Shown here: positions 1 to 8,691 of the stretch, in pieces
Layout: the number at the start of each line of letters is the position of its first letter
How positions within the stretch are numbered: the first letter of the stretch is position 1
Source of the DNA: Deltaproteobacteria bacterium
Lineage (GTDB): Bacteria; BMS3Abin14
Direction of reading: 5' to 3'
NCBI GenBank assembly: GCA_013151915.1
Contig: JAADHJ010000059.1
Coordinates: 1-52,997, forward strand
DNA length: 52,997 nucleotides
Position numbers and translations under genes: made by a program
Notes under the pieces: model-generated
Database searches by the model: none
Seen by the model: the letters and a program-made list of their open reading frames with translations, nothing else
What the model was told of the DNA's origin: nothing

Positions 1-24
1 GCAAAATTGGTGTCAGAGCAAAAT

Positions 25-381
25 ATGGCGGTGTGCTATAGTTTCCCCATGGAACTGGAGAAACTGAAGAAAGAGTGTGATATCAAGGCGTTCAAATCCA
101 GCGGGCCTGGGGGACAGCACAGGAACGTCACCGAGTCGGCGGTAAGGCTCAAGCATCTCCCCACGGGGATCATCGTTATTGGACAGTCTCATCGTTCCCA
201 GCACCGGAACCTTCTGGATGCCCTCGAGCGTCTTGCCCGCAAGCTGGAGGATAGGGCAAAACGCCGCAAGCCCCGGGTTCCCACCAGGAAGGCTGCCGGG
301 ATCAGGGCCAGGGAAATTGAGGCAAAACGGAAAAACAGCCGGTTGAAAAGATCCAGGAAAAAGGTTGATGACTTCACATAA
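25..381 (+). CDS. Peptide chain release factor-like protein (GGQ domain)
   Basis: Small single-domain relative of class I release factors, of the kind involved in ribosome rescue or stalled-peptide hydrolysis. The sequence shows the catalytic GGQ loop as [17 protein letters not shown] followed by [10 protein letters not shown], and a Lys/Arg-rich C-terminal tail, the usual form of codon-independent GGQ proteins. It lacks the stop-codon recognition domains of RF1/RF2. The start is uncertain. The frame is open to the left window edge, with TTG at 7, ATG at 25 and ATG at 49, and none has a clear Shine-Dalgarno site. I use 25. The last residues (VDDFT) and the stop are encoded by the left end of a dispersed hairpin repeat that begins at 364. 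Confidence 0.8.
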   Translation: MAVCYSFPMELEKLKKECDIKAFKSSGPGGQHRNVTESAVRLKHLPTGIIVIGQSHRSQHRNLLDALERLARKLEDRAKRRKPRVPTRKAAGIRAREIEAKRKNSRLKRSRKKVDDFT

Positions 382-413
382 AGCCATTGATGGACTTTTT
401 ACGGCCCTATCAA
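364..413 (+). repeat. HRE hairpin repeat copy 1 (partial)
   Basis: Partial copy of the dispersed multi-hairpin element. It joins half of module 1 (TTGATGACTT) to module 5, whose right half ends CTTTTTACGGCCCTATCAAG. It lies between the convergent release-factor-like gene and the tatD fusion gene and supplies the stop codon of the former. Confidence 0.75.
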
Positions 414-441
414 GATTGGACACAATATGCCTGAGGACTGA

Positions 442-1842
442 TCACCCTAATTCATTCAGGGACCTTACCCGGAACCTCGCCCCCATCTCCACGGCGATAG
501 CCCTGCATGCATCGATATCCACATCGGGATGGTCAACCACCGTTAGGACAACATCCATGCCGGCAGCGAGGCATGATCGGGCAAAATCCTTCACCGCCTC
601 ATAGGACCCCCCGCCGAAGCCCGGCCGGCACAGACGTTCAAACGTACCGGCGTCCTGGGCGTTGAGGCTGACGGAGACCTCATCCACCATCCTCGATATG
701 TCCGGGGTGATATCGCGGCCATGATAGAGGCTGCCGAGACCGTTTGTGTTCAGACGAATGTGCCGGGCTCCCTCCTGCCTGATACGCCGGGCAACCTCAC
801 GCATTTCATCCAGTCGAATGGTCGGTTCCCCGTAACCGCAGAAAACCACCTCCGATCGTTCCGCCCAGTTCCTGTCCTCGAGAGCGGCGAGCATCTCTCC
901 GACAGACGGGTCGGACTCAAGCATCAGGTCATGGCCTTTCACGATGGGGTCCGTGCTTCTACGGCAAAAGATGCAGGCGCTTGTACATTTTCCGGTGATA
1001 TTCAGATAAACCGAATCGCGGATGGTATAGGCGAAGCGGGAACCCGGCAGGGTAACCGGCAGGTCGAAAAACCGGACGGCGTTTCGGGTGGTGATGCGGG
1101 CCACATCGTCCAGCGTAAGGCCCTTGACCTCAGCGATCTTTTCGGCAACAAGGGCGACATTGGCAGGCTCGTTTCTCTTCCCCCGGTATGGATGGGGCGG
1201 CAGGTAGGGCGAATCGGTCTCCACAAAGATTTTCTCCAGGGGGACCAGGGTGAGGATCTCTTCGGCCCATTCCCGGCTGCGCCTGGAGGGGAAGGTGATG
1301 GTTCCCGTAAAGGACAGGTGAAGGCCCAGTTCCAGGTAAGCTGCGGCATCCTCGGCCGTTCCCGAAAAACAGTGTATGACCCCGCCTTTCGGCGGCAGGC
1401 CCTCCTCCATGAGAATCTCCCTGGATCGCCGGTAGGCGTCCCGGATGTGAATGACCACAGGGAGATCCACCTCTTTTGCCATGTCCAGGTGTTTTCGGAA
1501 AGCGTCTTCCTGCAGATTGCGGGGGGCCCGGTCACGGAAGAAATCCAGGCCGGTTTCCCCAATTCCCACGACTTGTCCCCTGTGTGCGATTTTGGAAAGT
1601 TCCATCATCGCCTCATCGTCGGCATCCAGGGCGTCGTGAGGGTGAATGCCGACGACTGCGGATATCTCCGAATAGTGTTCGGCCAGTTTGAAGGCCCTTC
1701 GGCTTTCGGCGACGGTGGAACCCACAATGATGATGTGAACTACGCCGGCGCCGTGTGCCCTTTCCAGGACACTCTCAAGGTCCCCGCGAAAGGGTTTCAT
1801 CTCGAGATGTGCGTGGGAATCTATGAGGTGTGCTTTCGTCAC
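442..1842 (-). CDS. TatD family hydrolase fused to a radical SAM domain
   Basis: Two enzymes in one 466-residue chain. Residues 1 to about 258 are a TatD-type metal-dependent hydrolase/DNase: the metal-binding HAH (residues 10-12), GIGETGLD with Glu96, HIRDA near 132, HCFSG near 157 and ETDSPYL with Asp210 are all present. Residues about 272-466 are a radical SAM domain with the CX3CX2C iron-sulfur motif at Cys286, Cys290 and Cys293, followed by GYGEPT and LNTNG. The arrangement is known in some Deltaproteobacteria; the substrate of the radical SAM part is unknown. The GTG start overlaps the metG stop as GTGA, so translation is probably coupled. This is the last gene of the tmk-holB-PSP1-metG operon. 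Confidence 0.9.
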   Translation of the reverse strand: MTKAHLIDSHAHLEMKPFRGDLESVLERAHGAGVVHIIIVGSTVAESRRAFKLAEHYSEISAVVGIHPHDALDADDEAMMELSKIAHRGQVVGIGETGLDFFRDRAPRNLQEDAFRKHLDMAKEVDLPVVIHIRDAYRRSREILMEEGLPPKGGVIHCFSGTAEDAAAYLELGLHLSFTGTITFPSRRSREWAEEILTLVPLEKIFVETDSPYLPPHPYRGKRNEPANVALVAEKIAEVKGLTLDDVARITTRNAVRFFDLPVTLPGSRFAYTIRDSVYLNITGKCTSACIFCRRSTDPIVKGHDLMLESDPSVGEMLAALEDRNWAERSEVVFCGYGEPTIRLDEMREVARRIRQEGARHIRLNTNGLGSLYHGRDITPDISRMVDEVSVSLNAQDAGTFERLCRPGFGGGSYEAVKDFARSCLAAGMDVVLTVVDHPDVDIDACRAIAVEMGARFRVRSLNELG

Positions 1843-3794
1843 TTGATGCGTGTTCCCGGTTTGACCTCTCCATCGAAGGTAAAAAGGTGGATTCCGTCTT
1901 CGTCCGACGCCGCCAGGAGCATGCCGCGCGACTCGACACCCATCAGCCTGACAGGTTTGAGGTTGGCCACGACGGCGATGTTCTTTCCCACCAGCTCTTC
2001 AGGGGTGTAGTGCTCGGCAATGCCCGCGACGATCTGTCTCTTCTCGCCGGTATCAACCTGGAGCCGGATAAGTTTCTTGGATTTAGGTACGTTTTCAGCC
2101 TCGAGGACCGTTCCGGTTACCAGTTGGACCTTTGCGAAATCATCAATGGTGATAATGTTGTCATCCATGGTGGGCTTCACTCCTTTCGATATCTCCGCTT
2201 CTACCGATTCATTTTTCTCCGTCGGGGTCCCAGCGGGGATATCAGGGGTCTCCTCGATGCGGGGGAACAGCGCCGGCCCCCGGAATGTTCTTGTTCCTCC
2301 GGGGAGTCCCCCCCACCGGTTCAGCGACACGATGGTCTTTAGCTCATGCCTGTCGGCGATCCCCAACTGGCGGAACATCTTTTCCCCGGTTTCCGGCATG
2401 AAAGGAGAGACCATTACGGCCACCTGACGAATGGCCTCGAAGATGGTGAACAGAACGGTATCTAGCTTCCCGTCGTCTCCCTCCTTTGCCAGTGCCCAGG
2501 GAGCGGCGGAATTGATGTACTTATTGGCCGCTCCAATCAGATCCCAGATCGATTTCAGAGCCCGATCGAAGGTCAGGCTCTCCATATGAGCCGAAAGATC
2601 CTTCAGTGTCCGGGATGCGTGGGAGGCCAGGGCTTTTTCAGGATCGCCCCTGTTTTTGCCGTCTTTCGGCGCGGGGATGATCCCTTTTCTGTATTTTTCC
2701 AACATCCCGAGGGAACGCTGGAGAAGGTTGCCCAGGTCGTTGGCAAGGTCGGAATTGATCCTTCCAACCAGGGCCGAATGAGAGAAATCGCCGTCCAGGC
2801 CGAACGGCACCTCCCTGAGGATGAAATATCGTATGCTGTCTGCGCCATACATATCAAGGAGAAGGTGCGGCTCAACCACGTTTCCCATGGATTTGGACAT
2901 CTTCTGACCCTCTACGGTCCACCACCCGTGGGCGAACACCCTGTGGGGCGGCGGCAGCCCGATTCCATGAAGCATTGTGGGCCAGTAAATCGTATGGGTA
3001 GTCAATATGTCCTTGCCGATCAGATGGGTGGAGTTCTCCCAGAGCACGGTGAACCGATCCTCGTCGACATTATATCCCGCGCCCGTGACGTAGTTGATGA
3101 GAGCGTCAAACCAAACGTAGGTGACATATTCGTGGTCGAACGGAACCTCCACACCCCAGTGGAGCCTGCTCTTCGGACGGCTGATACACAGATCGCCAAG
3201 GGGCTTTCTGAGAAATCCGAGCATCTCGTTTCGCCTGGTCTCAGGCTGTATAAAACCCGGGTCGGCCTTGATATGCCCGGTAAGCCAGTCCTGATATCTA
3301 CCCATCCGAAAGAAGTAGTTGCTCTCCTTTATCTGGACGACCTTCCGGCCGCAGTCGGGGCATTTTCCGTCCGTAAGATCCTTTTCCGTCCAGAACCGCT
3401 CATCCGGAACGCAGTACCATCCGTTGTAGGTACTCCGGTAAATGTCTCCCCTGTCGTACAACACCTGAAGAAAATGCTGAACGATCGCCTTGTGACGCTC
3501 TTCGGTGGTCCTGATGAAATCGTCGTTGGAGATATTAAAGCGCCGCCAGAGCCTCTGAAAACGGACGACCATTTCGTCGCAATGTTCCTGGGGAGAGAGC
3601 CCACGATCATGGGCGGCCTGCTCCACCTTCTGGCCGTGCTCGTCGATCCCCGTCAGGAACATGACCGACTTGCCGGTGGAACGCATGAAACGGGAAGCCA
3701 CGTCCGCCGCCACCGTGGTGTAAACGTGGCCAAGATGTGGAACATCGTTGACATAATAGATGGGAGTGGTGATGTAGAAAGTTTCATTGCTCAT
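1839..3794 (-). CDS. metG: Methionyl-tRNA synthetase
   Basis: Charges tRNA-Met in the cytoplasm. The class I signatures are clear: HLGH in PHLGHVYTT (residues 19-27) and GQKMSKSMGN for the KMSKS loop. WFDALINY and WPTMLHGIG belong to the catalytic core. The C-terminal part, from about residue 545, is an EMAP/Trbp111-like tRNA-binding OB fold, so this is the long form (651 aa). The knuckle after the first catalytic half reads CVPDE ... CPDC (Cys128, Asp131, Cys145, Cys148), with Asp replacing one of the usual four zinc cysteines. The ATG overlaps the stop of the upstream PSP1 gene (ATGA) and the stop overlaps the tatD start, consistent with one operon. Confidence 0.97.
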   Translation of the reverse strand: MSNETFYITTPIYYVNDVPHLGHVYTTVAADVASRFMRSTGKSVMFLTGIDEHGQKVEQAAHDRGLSPQEHCDEMVVRFQRLWRRFNISNDDFIRTTEERHKAIVQHFLQVLYDRGDIYRSTYNGWYCVPDERFWTEKDLTDGKCPDCGRKVVQIKESNYFFRMGRYQDWLTGHIKADPGFIQPETRRNEMLGFLRKPLGDLCISRPKSRLHWGVEVPFDHEYVTYVWFDALINYVTGAGYNVDEDRFTVLWENSTHLIGKDILTTHTIYWPTMLHGIGLPPPHRVFAHGWWTVEGQKMSKSMGNVVEPHLLLDMYGADSIRYFILREVPFGLDGDFSHSALVGRINSDLANDLGNLLQRSLGMLEKYRKGIIPAPKDGKNRGDPEKALASHASRTLKDLSAHMESLTFDRALKSIWDLIGAANKYINSAAPWALAKEGDDGKLDTVLFTIFEAIRQVAVMVSPFMPETGEKMFRQLGIADRHELKTIVSLNRWGGLPGGTRTFRGPALFPRIEETPDIPAGTPTEKNESVEAEISKGVKPTMDDNIITIDDFAKVQLVTGTVLEAENVPKSKKLIRLQVDTGEKRQIVAGIAEHYTPEELVGKNIAVVANLKPVRLMGVESRGMLLAASDEDGIHLFTFDGEVKPGTRIK

Positions 3795-4639
3795 TTCAGC
3801 TGTTCTCTCAGATCATCGATGCTCATGGTCAAGGGGCCATGGTTCGGAATGTCAATGGTAACGGTTCCGGAAAAAAAATCGTAGGTTCTCACTTTGCCCG
3901 TCCCCTCGGGTAGTTTTACCTTTTTTCCCGCCTTCGGGAGACCGCTTGTCGCTTCCTGATATTGCTCGTACTCGTAATGAAGACAGCACAGGAGTCGGCC
4001 GCATCCTCCGGAGATCTTGGTGGGATTGAGAATAACGTTCTGTTCCTTGGCCATTTTTACGGAAATCGGCGCGAACTCCCTGAGGAAGGTGCTGCAGCAG
4101 AATGCCATCCCGCACGGCCCCATCCCTCCAAGGACCTTGGCCTCATCACGTATGCCGATCTGCCGCATCTCAATGCGGATCTGCAGTCTTTTGGCCAGTA
4201 CCCGGACCAGTTCGCGAAAGTCGACACGCTTTTCGGCCGTGAAGAAAAAGACAGCTTTGGACCGGTCCAGGAGGTACTCGGTCTTGACCAGCCGCATCGG
4301 TATTTCCCAGTCGGCAATGATCTCCCGGCATGCCTTGTAAGCGGATTTTTCCAGAACGCGATTTTCCCTGTCGCATCGTATCTCTTCAGGATCAGCCTTT
4401 CTCAGGATGTTGTAACTCCCGCAGCCGGCGCAGTGTATTTCAGCCGGTGGGGTTCGAACCACCCCCAGGGCGTTTCCCTGCCTGGTCTGGACCACGACCT
4501 CGTCTCCGGGGCAAAGAGTGTGATCACGGGTATTGAAGAGGGACTCCCTGTTCTGGCTCCTGATAAATACCCGCACCTTCCCGGGGGGCGGCTGGGCGTC
4601 CGGCATATCATTGCCGTTTTTGCTGATGTCCTCATCCAT
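3791..4639 (-). CDS. PSP1 domain protein (RicT/YaaT family)
   Basis: PSP1-domain protein of 282 residues, homologous to YaaT/RicT of Firmicutes. There it forms an iron-sulfur-containing complex affecting RNA processing and phosphorelay; its role in Gram-negatives is not established. The family cysteines are visible as GPCGMAFCCSTFL and SGGCGRLLCCLHYE, together with an additional CAGC pair near the N terminus. It sits between holB and metG, the common position of this family in bacterial genomes. The start codon follows the holB stop directly and its stop overlaps metG by four bases. Confidence 0.9.
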   Translation of the reverse strand: MDEDISKNGNDMPDAQPPPGKVRVFIRSQNRESLFNTRDHTLCPGDEVVVQTRQGNALGVVRTPPAEIHCAGCGSYNILRKADPEEIRCDRENRVLEKSAYKACREIIADWEIPMRLVKTEYLLDRSKAVFFFTAEKRVDFRELVRVLAKRLQIRIEMRQIGIRDEAKVLGGMGPCGMAFCCSTFLREFAPISVKMAKEQNVILNPTKISGGCGRLLCCLHYEYEQYQEATSGLPKAGKKVKLPEGTGKVRTYDFFSGTVTIDIPNHGPLTMSIDDLREQLK

Positions 4640-5659
4640 CTAAAAAACCTCTCCGCTCAGTGTAATATTCCGGCCTGCCTGTCCGTACTTTCTTAATCTG
4701 AGAAGCAGGTTGTCCATGGTCAGTTCTACGTTGGTGTTGTTCTCAAGATCCTCCCTCGCATCCTCAATGGATTCGAGGGCCATGGAAAGCGGTCCACCCC
4801 CCAGTTCGTCGGCGCGGAAACTCAGGGTCGCCATTTGGGAGCTGTGGATCAACTGGTTCTTCGGGGCCCCCTCCGACAGGATGAGCATGTCCCTGTACCA
4901 CTGGGCCATGAACTCCATGACCTTTAACGCCTCCGTTCGGTTCTTCCCCCAGCGTTTTGCAAGGTCAAGAAGTTGAGCCGGTCCGGCTTCATGCAGAGAG
5001 GATAGAGGCTCGAACTCCTCCGCCATCCTTTCCGGTATCTTCTCCCGGTGGTATTCCAGTCCTCTCGCCATGCTCCCCCTGGCCATGGATGCCAGAAGCG
5101 CCGCGCGTTTTTTATCGATGCCTTCAGCCTCCAACAGGGTCTCCATTACGGGGCGGCTCAAGGGGCGGAAGGCCAGGACCCGGCAGCGGGATGAAACAGT
5201 CGGCAGCACCGAGTCCTTGTCCGGCGCTATAAGGACAAATCGCGATGTGGCCGGCGGCTCCTCGAGGGTTTTTAAGAGCGCATTGGCGGCGTTGGGGTTC
5301 ATCTGGTGGGCGCCGTCAATGATGAATGTGGAAGTTGTTCCCATTAACGGCATGAGGTAAGCCCTCTCGATGAGGTCGCGGATCTGTTCGATAACAATTA
5401 TCCTTTTCCCCGCAGGGGGCCGCACGATTAAGAGGTCAGGATAGGAGTTGGACAGGTGGTGCCGGCAGGAGGAACAGGACCCGCACGCCGGAGCGCCGTT
5501 TTCACAGTTAAATGAGGCGGCCAATGCCACGGCAGTTCCCATGCGGCCGCAGCCGGATGGGCCCGTGAAAAGGAATGTTGTGGGCACACGGCCGCTTTCC
5601 AAGGCGCGAACCAGGATTCGAACGGCGCTTTCCTGGCCTTGGATTTCGTCAAAGAGCAT
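4640..5659 (-). CDS. holB: DNA polymerase III subunit delta prime
   Basis: Clamp-loader delta-prime subunit (339 aa). Starting at MLFDEIQGQ, it shows an AAA+ fold with a P-loop-like GPSGCGRMGTA, in which Arg replaces the usual Lys, a zinc module CGSCSSC preceded by another Cys, an IIDGAHQMN Walker B region, LLKTLEEPP and the SRC motif. Loss of ATP-binding residues is normal for delta-prime. The frame extends another 78 codons upstream, but that part is antisense-free shadow of tmk. The ATG at 5659 gives the family length and overlaps the tmk end by 11 bases. Confidence 0.93.
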   Translation of the reverse strand: MLFDEIQGQESAVRILVRALESGRVPTTFLFTGPSGCGRMGTAVALAASFNCENGAPACGSCSSCRHHLSNSYPDLLIVRPPAGKRIIVIEQIRDLIERAYLMPLMGTTSTFIIDGAHQMNPNAANALLKTLEEPPATSRFVLIAPDKDSVLPTVSSRCRVLAFRPLSRPVMETLLEAEGIDKKRAALLASMARGSMARGLEYHREKIPERMAEEFEPLSSLHEAGPAQLLDLAKRWGKNRTEALKVMEFMAQWYRDMLILSEGAPKNQLIHSSQMATLSFRADELGGGPLSMALESIEDAREDLENNTNVELTMDNLLLRLRKYGQAGRNITLSGEVF

Positions 5660-6296
5660 TGGGAAACCTTTCCCTGAATTCCGCGAGGACCCGCGATGCC
5701 AGGTCCTCCGGGCGGTTTGATGCGTCCAATACCAGGAACCTGTCCGGCTCCTGTCCAGCCAGATCCAGGTATCCTTCACGGATTTTCCCGTGAAATTCAG
5801 GCTGCTCATCGTCCATCCTGGTTTCCGCGCCCGCGGCCTCCCGTGCGTTGCGGGATTTCGCCCGCCCCAGCCCTTCCTCCGGCGGGAGGTCAAGAAGGAC
5901 GGTCAGATCCGGAACCAGCCCTTCCCGGGCGAGGGCGTCCGCGGAACGTATCGTCTCCTGTGGTATTCCCCTGCCGTAGCCCTGATAGGCCGCGGTAGCA
6001 TCCGAGAAACGGTCACAAAGAACAGTCCTTCCCCTGTCGAGGGCCGGTCTTATCACCTCCCGTACGTGCTGTGCCCTGTCCGCCGCGTAAAGGAAAAGTT
6101 CGCTCAAAGGTTGAATGTGCGCCCCCGCGGGGTTCAGCAGGATCGCTCTTAATTCCCTTCCGAGGACAGTACCGCCGGGTTCCCTGGTAATCAGGGGGTC
6201 TATGCCTATATCCTTGAGGAGGAGGGCCAGCTGTGACACAAGGGTGGATTTTCCCGACCCCTCTATCCCTTCAAAAGTGATAAAAATCCCTCTCAT
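5649..6296 (-). CDS. tmk: Thymidylate kinase
   Basis: Phosphorylates dTMP to dTDP. The P-loop FEGIEGSGKST is at the N terminus, followed by TREPGGT, the DRF motif in CDRFSDATAAYQGYGRG, and LLDLPPEEGLGR. I place the start at the ATG at 6296 (MRGIFITFEG), because a GGAG lies at suitable spacing just upstream. A GTG 15 bases earlier is the alternative. The product is 215 aa, normal for the family. It overlaps holB by 11 bases in the same operon. Confidence 0.95.
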   Translation of the reverse strand: MRGIFITFEGIEGSGKSTLVSQLALLLKDIGIDPLITREPGGTVLGRELRAILLNPAGAHIQPLSELFLYAADRAQHVREVIRPALDRGRTVLCDRFSDATAAYQGYGRGIPQETIRSADALAREGLVPDLTVLLDLPPEEGLGRAKSRNAREAAGAETRMDDEQPEFHGKIREGYLDLAGQEPDRFLVLDASNRPEDLASRVLAEFRERFPNAL

Positions 6297-6336
6297 GGAT
6301 CTCCGTTTCACCGGTTCCCCGATTCAAGCCTTTTCG

Positions 6337-6831
6337 TTACGGTGAGCCGCATTCCGATGGGTCTCCTTTGACCTTCTCGATCAGATGGACGAGAAATGGG
6401 AGCAGAACAGCCGTGCTCTCCCGGACTGCCTTGGGGCTTCCGGGCAGATTGATGATAACCGTCTTCCCGCGAACCCCGGCAATCCCCCGAGTGAGGCAGG
6501 CAGTCGGCACCCGGTCTCTGGCGGCTGCCCGCAACGACTCCGGTATACCGGGGATCTCGAAGTCCAGCACAGCCCGGGTTGCCTCGGGCGTCCGATCCCG
6601 GGGGGCCGGTCCTGTACCTCCGGTGGTAAGGATCAGATCCAGTCCGGCCTCATCGGACCAGTCTTTCAGCGCTGCGGCGATGAGGCTTTCCTCATCGGGC
6701 AATACCTCCGATTTTATCCAGCTGATACCCAGGGATGAAAGGCCTTCGATTATGGCTGGTCCGCTCAGGTCCTCGTATTCCCCCCTTGATGACCTGTCGC
6801 TCAGGGTCATGACGCCACCCTTAATGAGCAT
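6337..6831 (-). CDS. mogA: Molybdopterin adenylyltransferase (MogA/MoaB family)
   Basis: Adenylates molybdopterin during molybdenum cofactor synthesis. Motifs include TLSDRSSRGEYEDLSG at the N terminus, the nucleotide/MPT loop TTGGTGPAPRD and the C-terminal NLPGSPKAVRES. The ATG at 6831 (MLIKGGVMTLSDR) aligns with the family start and overlaps the upstream MOSC gene by 11 bases; longer starts would run further into that gene. Pairing of a MOSC protein with MogA is common and supports a role in cofactor maturation or delivery. Confidence 0.9.
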   Translation of the reverse strand: MLIKGGVMTLSDRSSRGEYEDLSGPAIIEGLSSLGISWIKSEVLPDEESLIAAALKDWSDEAGLDLILTTGGTGPAPRDRTPEATRAVLDFEIPGIPESLRAAARDRVPTACLTRGIAGVRGKTVIINLPGSPKAVRESTAVLLPFLVHLIEKVKGDPSECGSP

Positions 6832-7273
6832 CTGTTTTTCCGCCGTCCACGAGAGTGATGGCATCACCGGGTTTTATTAGGCCGCCCTCCAGAACCCTGA
6901 CGAATATCCCTTCCCTCGGCATGACACAGTCACCCGCCTGGTAATAGATGGCGCAGTGGTTGTGGCATATCTTGCCGATCTGGGTCACCTCGACGAGAGA
7001 CTCGCTCCCAAGCCTGAGCCACTGTCCCACGGGCAGGGAGGTCAATTCGAGGCCCTCGGTGGTGAGATTTTCCGCGAAATCCCCAGGCCCGACCGCAAGC
7101 CCCTTCCTGGTCATCTTGTCTATACTTTCCATGGCAAGGAGGCTGACCTGCCGATGCCATTTTCCGGCGTGGGCGTCGTTCTCGATGCCGTGTTCAGGTA
7201 TCAGGAGCGCCGACGGGACATTTTCCTTGCGCACGCCTTTACTGTCACTAATGGAAACCGCGACTATCTTCAT
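6821..7273 (-). CDS. MOSC domain-containing protein
   Basis: 150-residue stand-alone MOSC domain, the sulfur-carrier domain found at the C terminus of Moco sulfurases and in YiiM/YuaD-type proteins. The conserved block GKICHNHCAIYYQAGDC, followed by VMPREGIFVRVLEGG, contains the expected cysteine. The start codon has a strong ribosome-binding site (GAGGGAGG). It is the first gene of the minus-strand operon and likely works on molybdenum cofactor together with the overlapping mogA. Confidence 0.9.
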   Translation of the reverse strand: MKIVAVSISDSKGVRKENVPSALLIPEHGIENDAHAGKWHRQVSLLAMESIDKMTRKGLAVGPGDFAENLTTEGLELTSLPVGQWLRLGSESLVEVTQIGKICHNHCAIYYQAGDCVMPREGIFVRVLEGGLIKPGDAITLVDGGKTDAH

Positions 7274-7726
7274 GCCTCCCTCACAATTCAGGGTCAGGAA
7301 TAATGGCGCTTCAAAGAACTAAGAAACATACCTCAAATGCCGCATTGATTCAAGCTAAGGAACTTTCCCGTATCCCGACCCCGGTTTCTGACACCGAGGC
7401 CACAGACCCTGCTCCTGGAACGTCCCTGACGGGACGTGCATGGGAGTAAGGGTGTAAAGGAGTATGGGCGTATTTGCCTTCGCCAAGGTTTCCGTCTTCG
7501 TTCCCTAAACTACGACGTGACAGGCCGGCGTGACAGGTCGAAGTATCTGAGACTCTGGACACTGGACTCTGGACACTGGACTCCTCCGGCCTGAAGGAAG
7601 CCGCCACCGGTGGTTGCTAAAAGAGGGGAGAGAGGGTAAAATTTGCTGGACAGTATGGTCTAATATAGAGTATCTAAGGTACGTTCAAATTTCCAGCCAT
7701 GTAAACCACTTGGACGGACGGGGAAA
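7274..7726. other. Gene-free divergent intergenic region
   Basis: About 450 bases between divergently transcribed MOSC and dksA-like genes. It holds the heptamer-type repeat at 7551-7583 and low-complexity text reading GGAGTATGGG and similar. Close to the dksA-like gene, an AT-richer segment at 7640-7680 (TTGCTG ... TATAGA) could be a promoter, but the spacing is poor. No convincing reading frame. Confidence 0.5.
7551..7583. repeat. GACTCTGGACACTG tandem repeat
   Basis: Two and a half tandem copies of a 14-base unit (ACTCTGGACACTGG), itself two degenerate heptamers of the GGACTCT type. It is the same family as the junction repeats at 25445, 29170, 38965 and 51914. Confidence 0.7.
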
Positions 7727-8089
7727 ATGGACAAAAGACAGATCAAGTATTTCGAAAAGAAGCTCAAAGCATGGAAGGAAGAGCTTGTCCTCGGGGCTAC
7801 GAAAACCGTGGACGGAATGCATGAGCAGAAGACGACGTTCCCCGATCCCACCGATCGGGCCTCCATGGAAACCAACCGTAATTTTCTCCTTAGAATCCGC
7901 GATCGGGAAAGGAAGCTCATCAGCAAGATCGACAAGGCCGAGGAGCGTATTAAAGACGGCACTTTCGGGATTTGCGAAGAATGCGGCGAAGACATCGAGA
8001 TCAAGAGACTTGAAGCCCGTCCGGTAGCCACCCTCTGTATCCACTGCAAGACGCTTCAGGAGGAAGAGGAGAAAATCATCCAGAAGTAG
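7727..8089 (+). CDS. DksA/TraR family zinc-finger regulator
   Basis: 120-residue DksA-like protein, expected to bind the RNA polymerase secondary channel and modulate transcription with ppGpp. It shows the coiled-coil N-terminal half, an acidic tip DPTDRAS, and a four-cysteine zinc finger CEECG ... CIHC near residues 83-107, followed by a short C-terminal helix. The ATG has GGGG immediately upstream (ACGGGGAAAATG). It lies alone on the plus strand ahead of a histidine-kinase remnant. Confidence 0.93.
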   Translation: MDKRQIKYFEKKLKAWKEELVLGATKTVDGMHEQKTTFPDPTDRASMETNRNFLLRIRDRERKLISKIDKAEERIKDGTFGICEECGEDIEIKRLEARPVATLCIHCKTLQEEEEKIIQK

Positions 8090-8114
8090 GATCGGAAGTT
8101 CAGGTGGACCCACC

Positions 8115-8291
8115 TTAAGGTACCCCTTGTTTAACCTTTGCCAACCTCATAAAAAGTACCTTGGCCCTCGATTTCTGACGGGACACCGCAGAGTGCATGC
8201 CTTTTCTTCCCATGGCGGGGAAATCCATGTGGACAACAGGCCCGGCGAGGGAGTAACTTTCGCTTTGACACCACCGGTTGACGAGTGGTGA
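8115..8291 (+). pseudogene. C-terminal remnant of a sensor histidine kinase
   Basis: In the frame ending TGA at 8289-8291 the translation reads SSHGGEIHVDNRPGEGVTF then ALTPPVDEW. This is the C-terminal end of a HATPase_c domain (usually SHGGxIxVxSxPGxGTxF). Further upstream only a degraded LFN ... KKY ... G resemblance to the LFEPFFTTKxxGTGLGL region can be seen, with probable indels. No start codon or catalytic H-box is present. The remnant directly precedes the response regulator gene, so it is probably what is left of the cognate kinase. Confidence 0.7.
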
Positions 8292-8331
8292 TCAGAGTGA
8301 TAAATCCCACGGTAAATTTCGAGGAGCGATG

Positions 8332-8691
8332 ATGAGAACCATCCTGGTTGTTGATGATGAGGAGGATATCCGCCTCCTTTACAAGGAGGAGCTGGAGGAG
8401 GATGGGTACAATGTTCTTCTCGCCTCTGACGGTCAGGAGGCTGTGGAAAGGCTTGTGAAAGATAAGCCTGACCTGGTTGCCCTGGATATCCGGATGCCCG
8501 ACATGGACGGCATCGAGGTCCTGCAGCGTATCCGTGGCATGGACAGGGAGATCCCCATCGTTATTTCCACGGCATACGGGGATTACCGTCAGAATTTCGA
8601 CGTGTGGGCAGCTGACGCCTTCGTGGTAAAAACGGCCAACCTGGATGAGCTGAAAAACACCATCAGGGACCTTCTGCGTCATGAAAGTTGA
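8332..8691 (+). CDS. Single-domain response regulator (CheY-like)
   Basis: Receiver domain only (119 aa). The acidic pair DDEED, the phosphorylation site in VALDIRMPDMDG, the Thr/Ser in STAYGD and the conserved Lys in VVKTANLDEL are all present. There is no output domain, so it would act by protein interaction or in a phosphorelay. Two ATGs are adjacent (8329, 8332). GAGGAG is better spaced for the second. The apparent partner kinase upstream is a remnant. The C terminus overlaps the first codons assigned to apbE, where a hairpin repeat starts. Confidence 0.9.
   Translation: MRTILVVDDEEDIRLLYKEELEEDGYNVLLASDGQEAVERLVKDKPDLVALDIRMPDMDGIEVLQRIRGMDREIPIVISTAYGDYRQNFDVWAADAFVVKTANLDELKNTIRDLLRHES

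Noticed and set aside
721-2010. Long plus-strand open frame opposite the TatD-radical SAM gene
   Set aside because: It lacks any recognisable motif and is the complement shadow of a GC-rich real gene with clear catalytic residues.
2586-3884. 432-codon plus-strand frame opposite metG
   Set aside because: metG is certain on the other strand; this frame has no family features.
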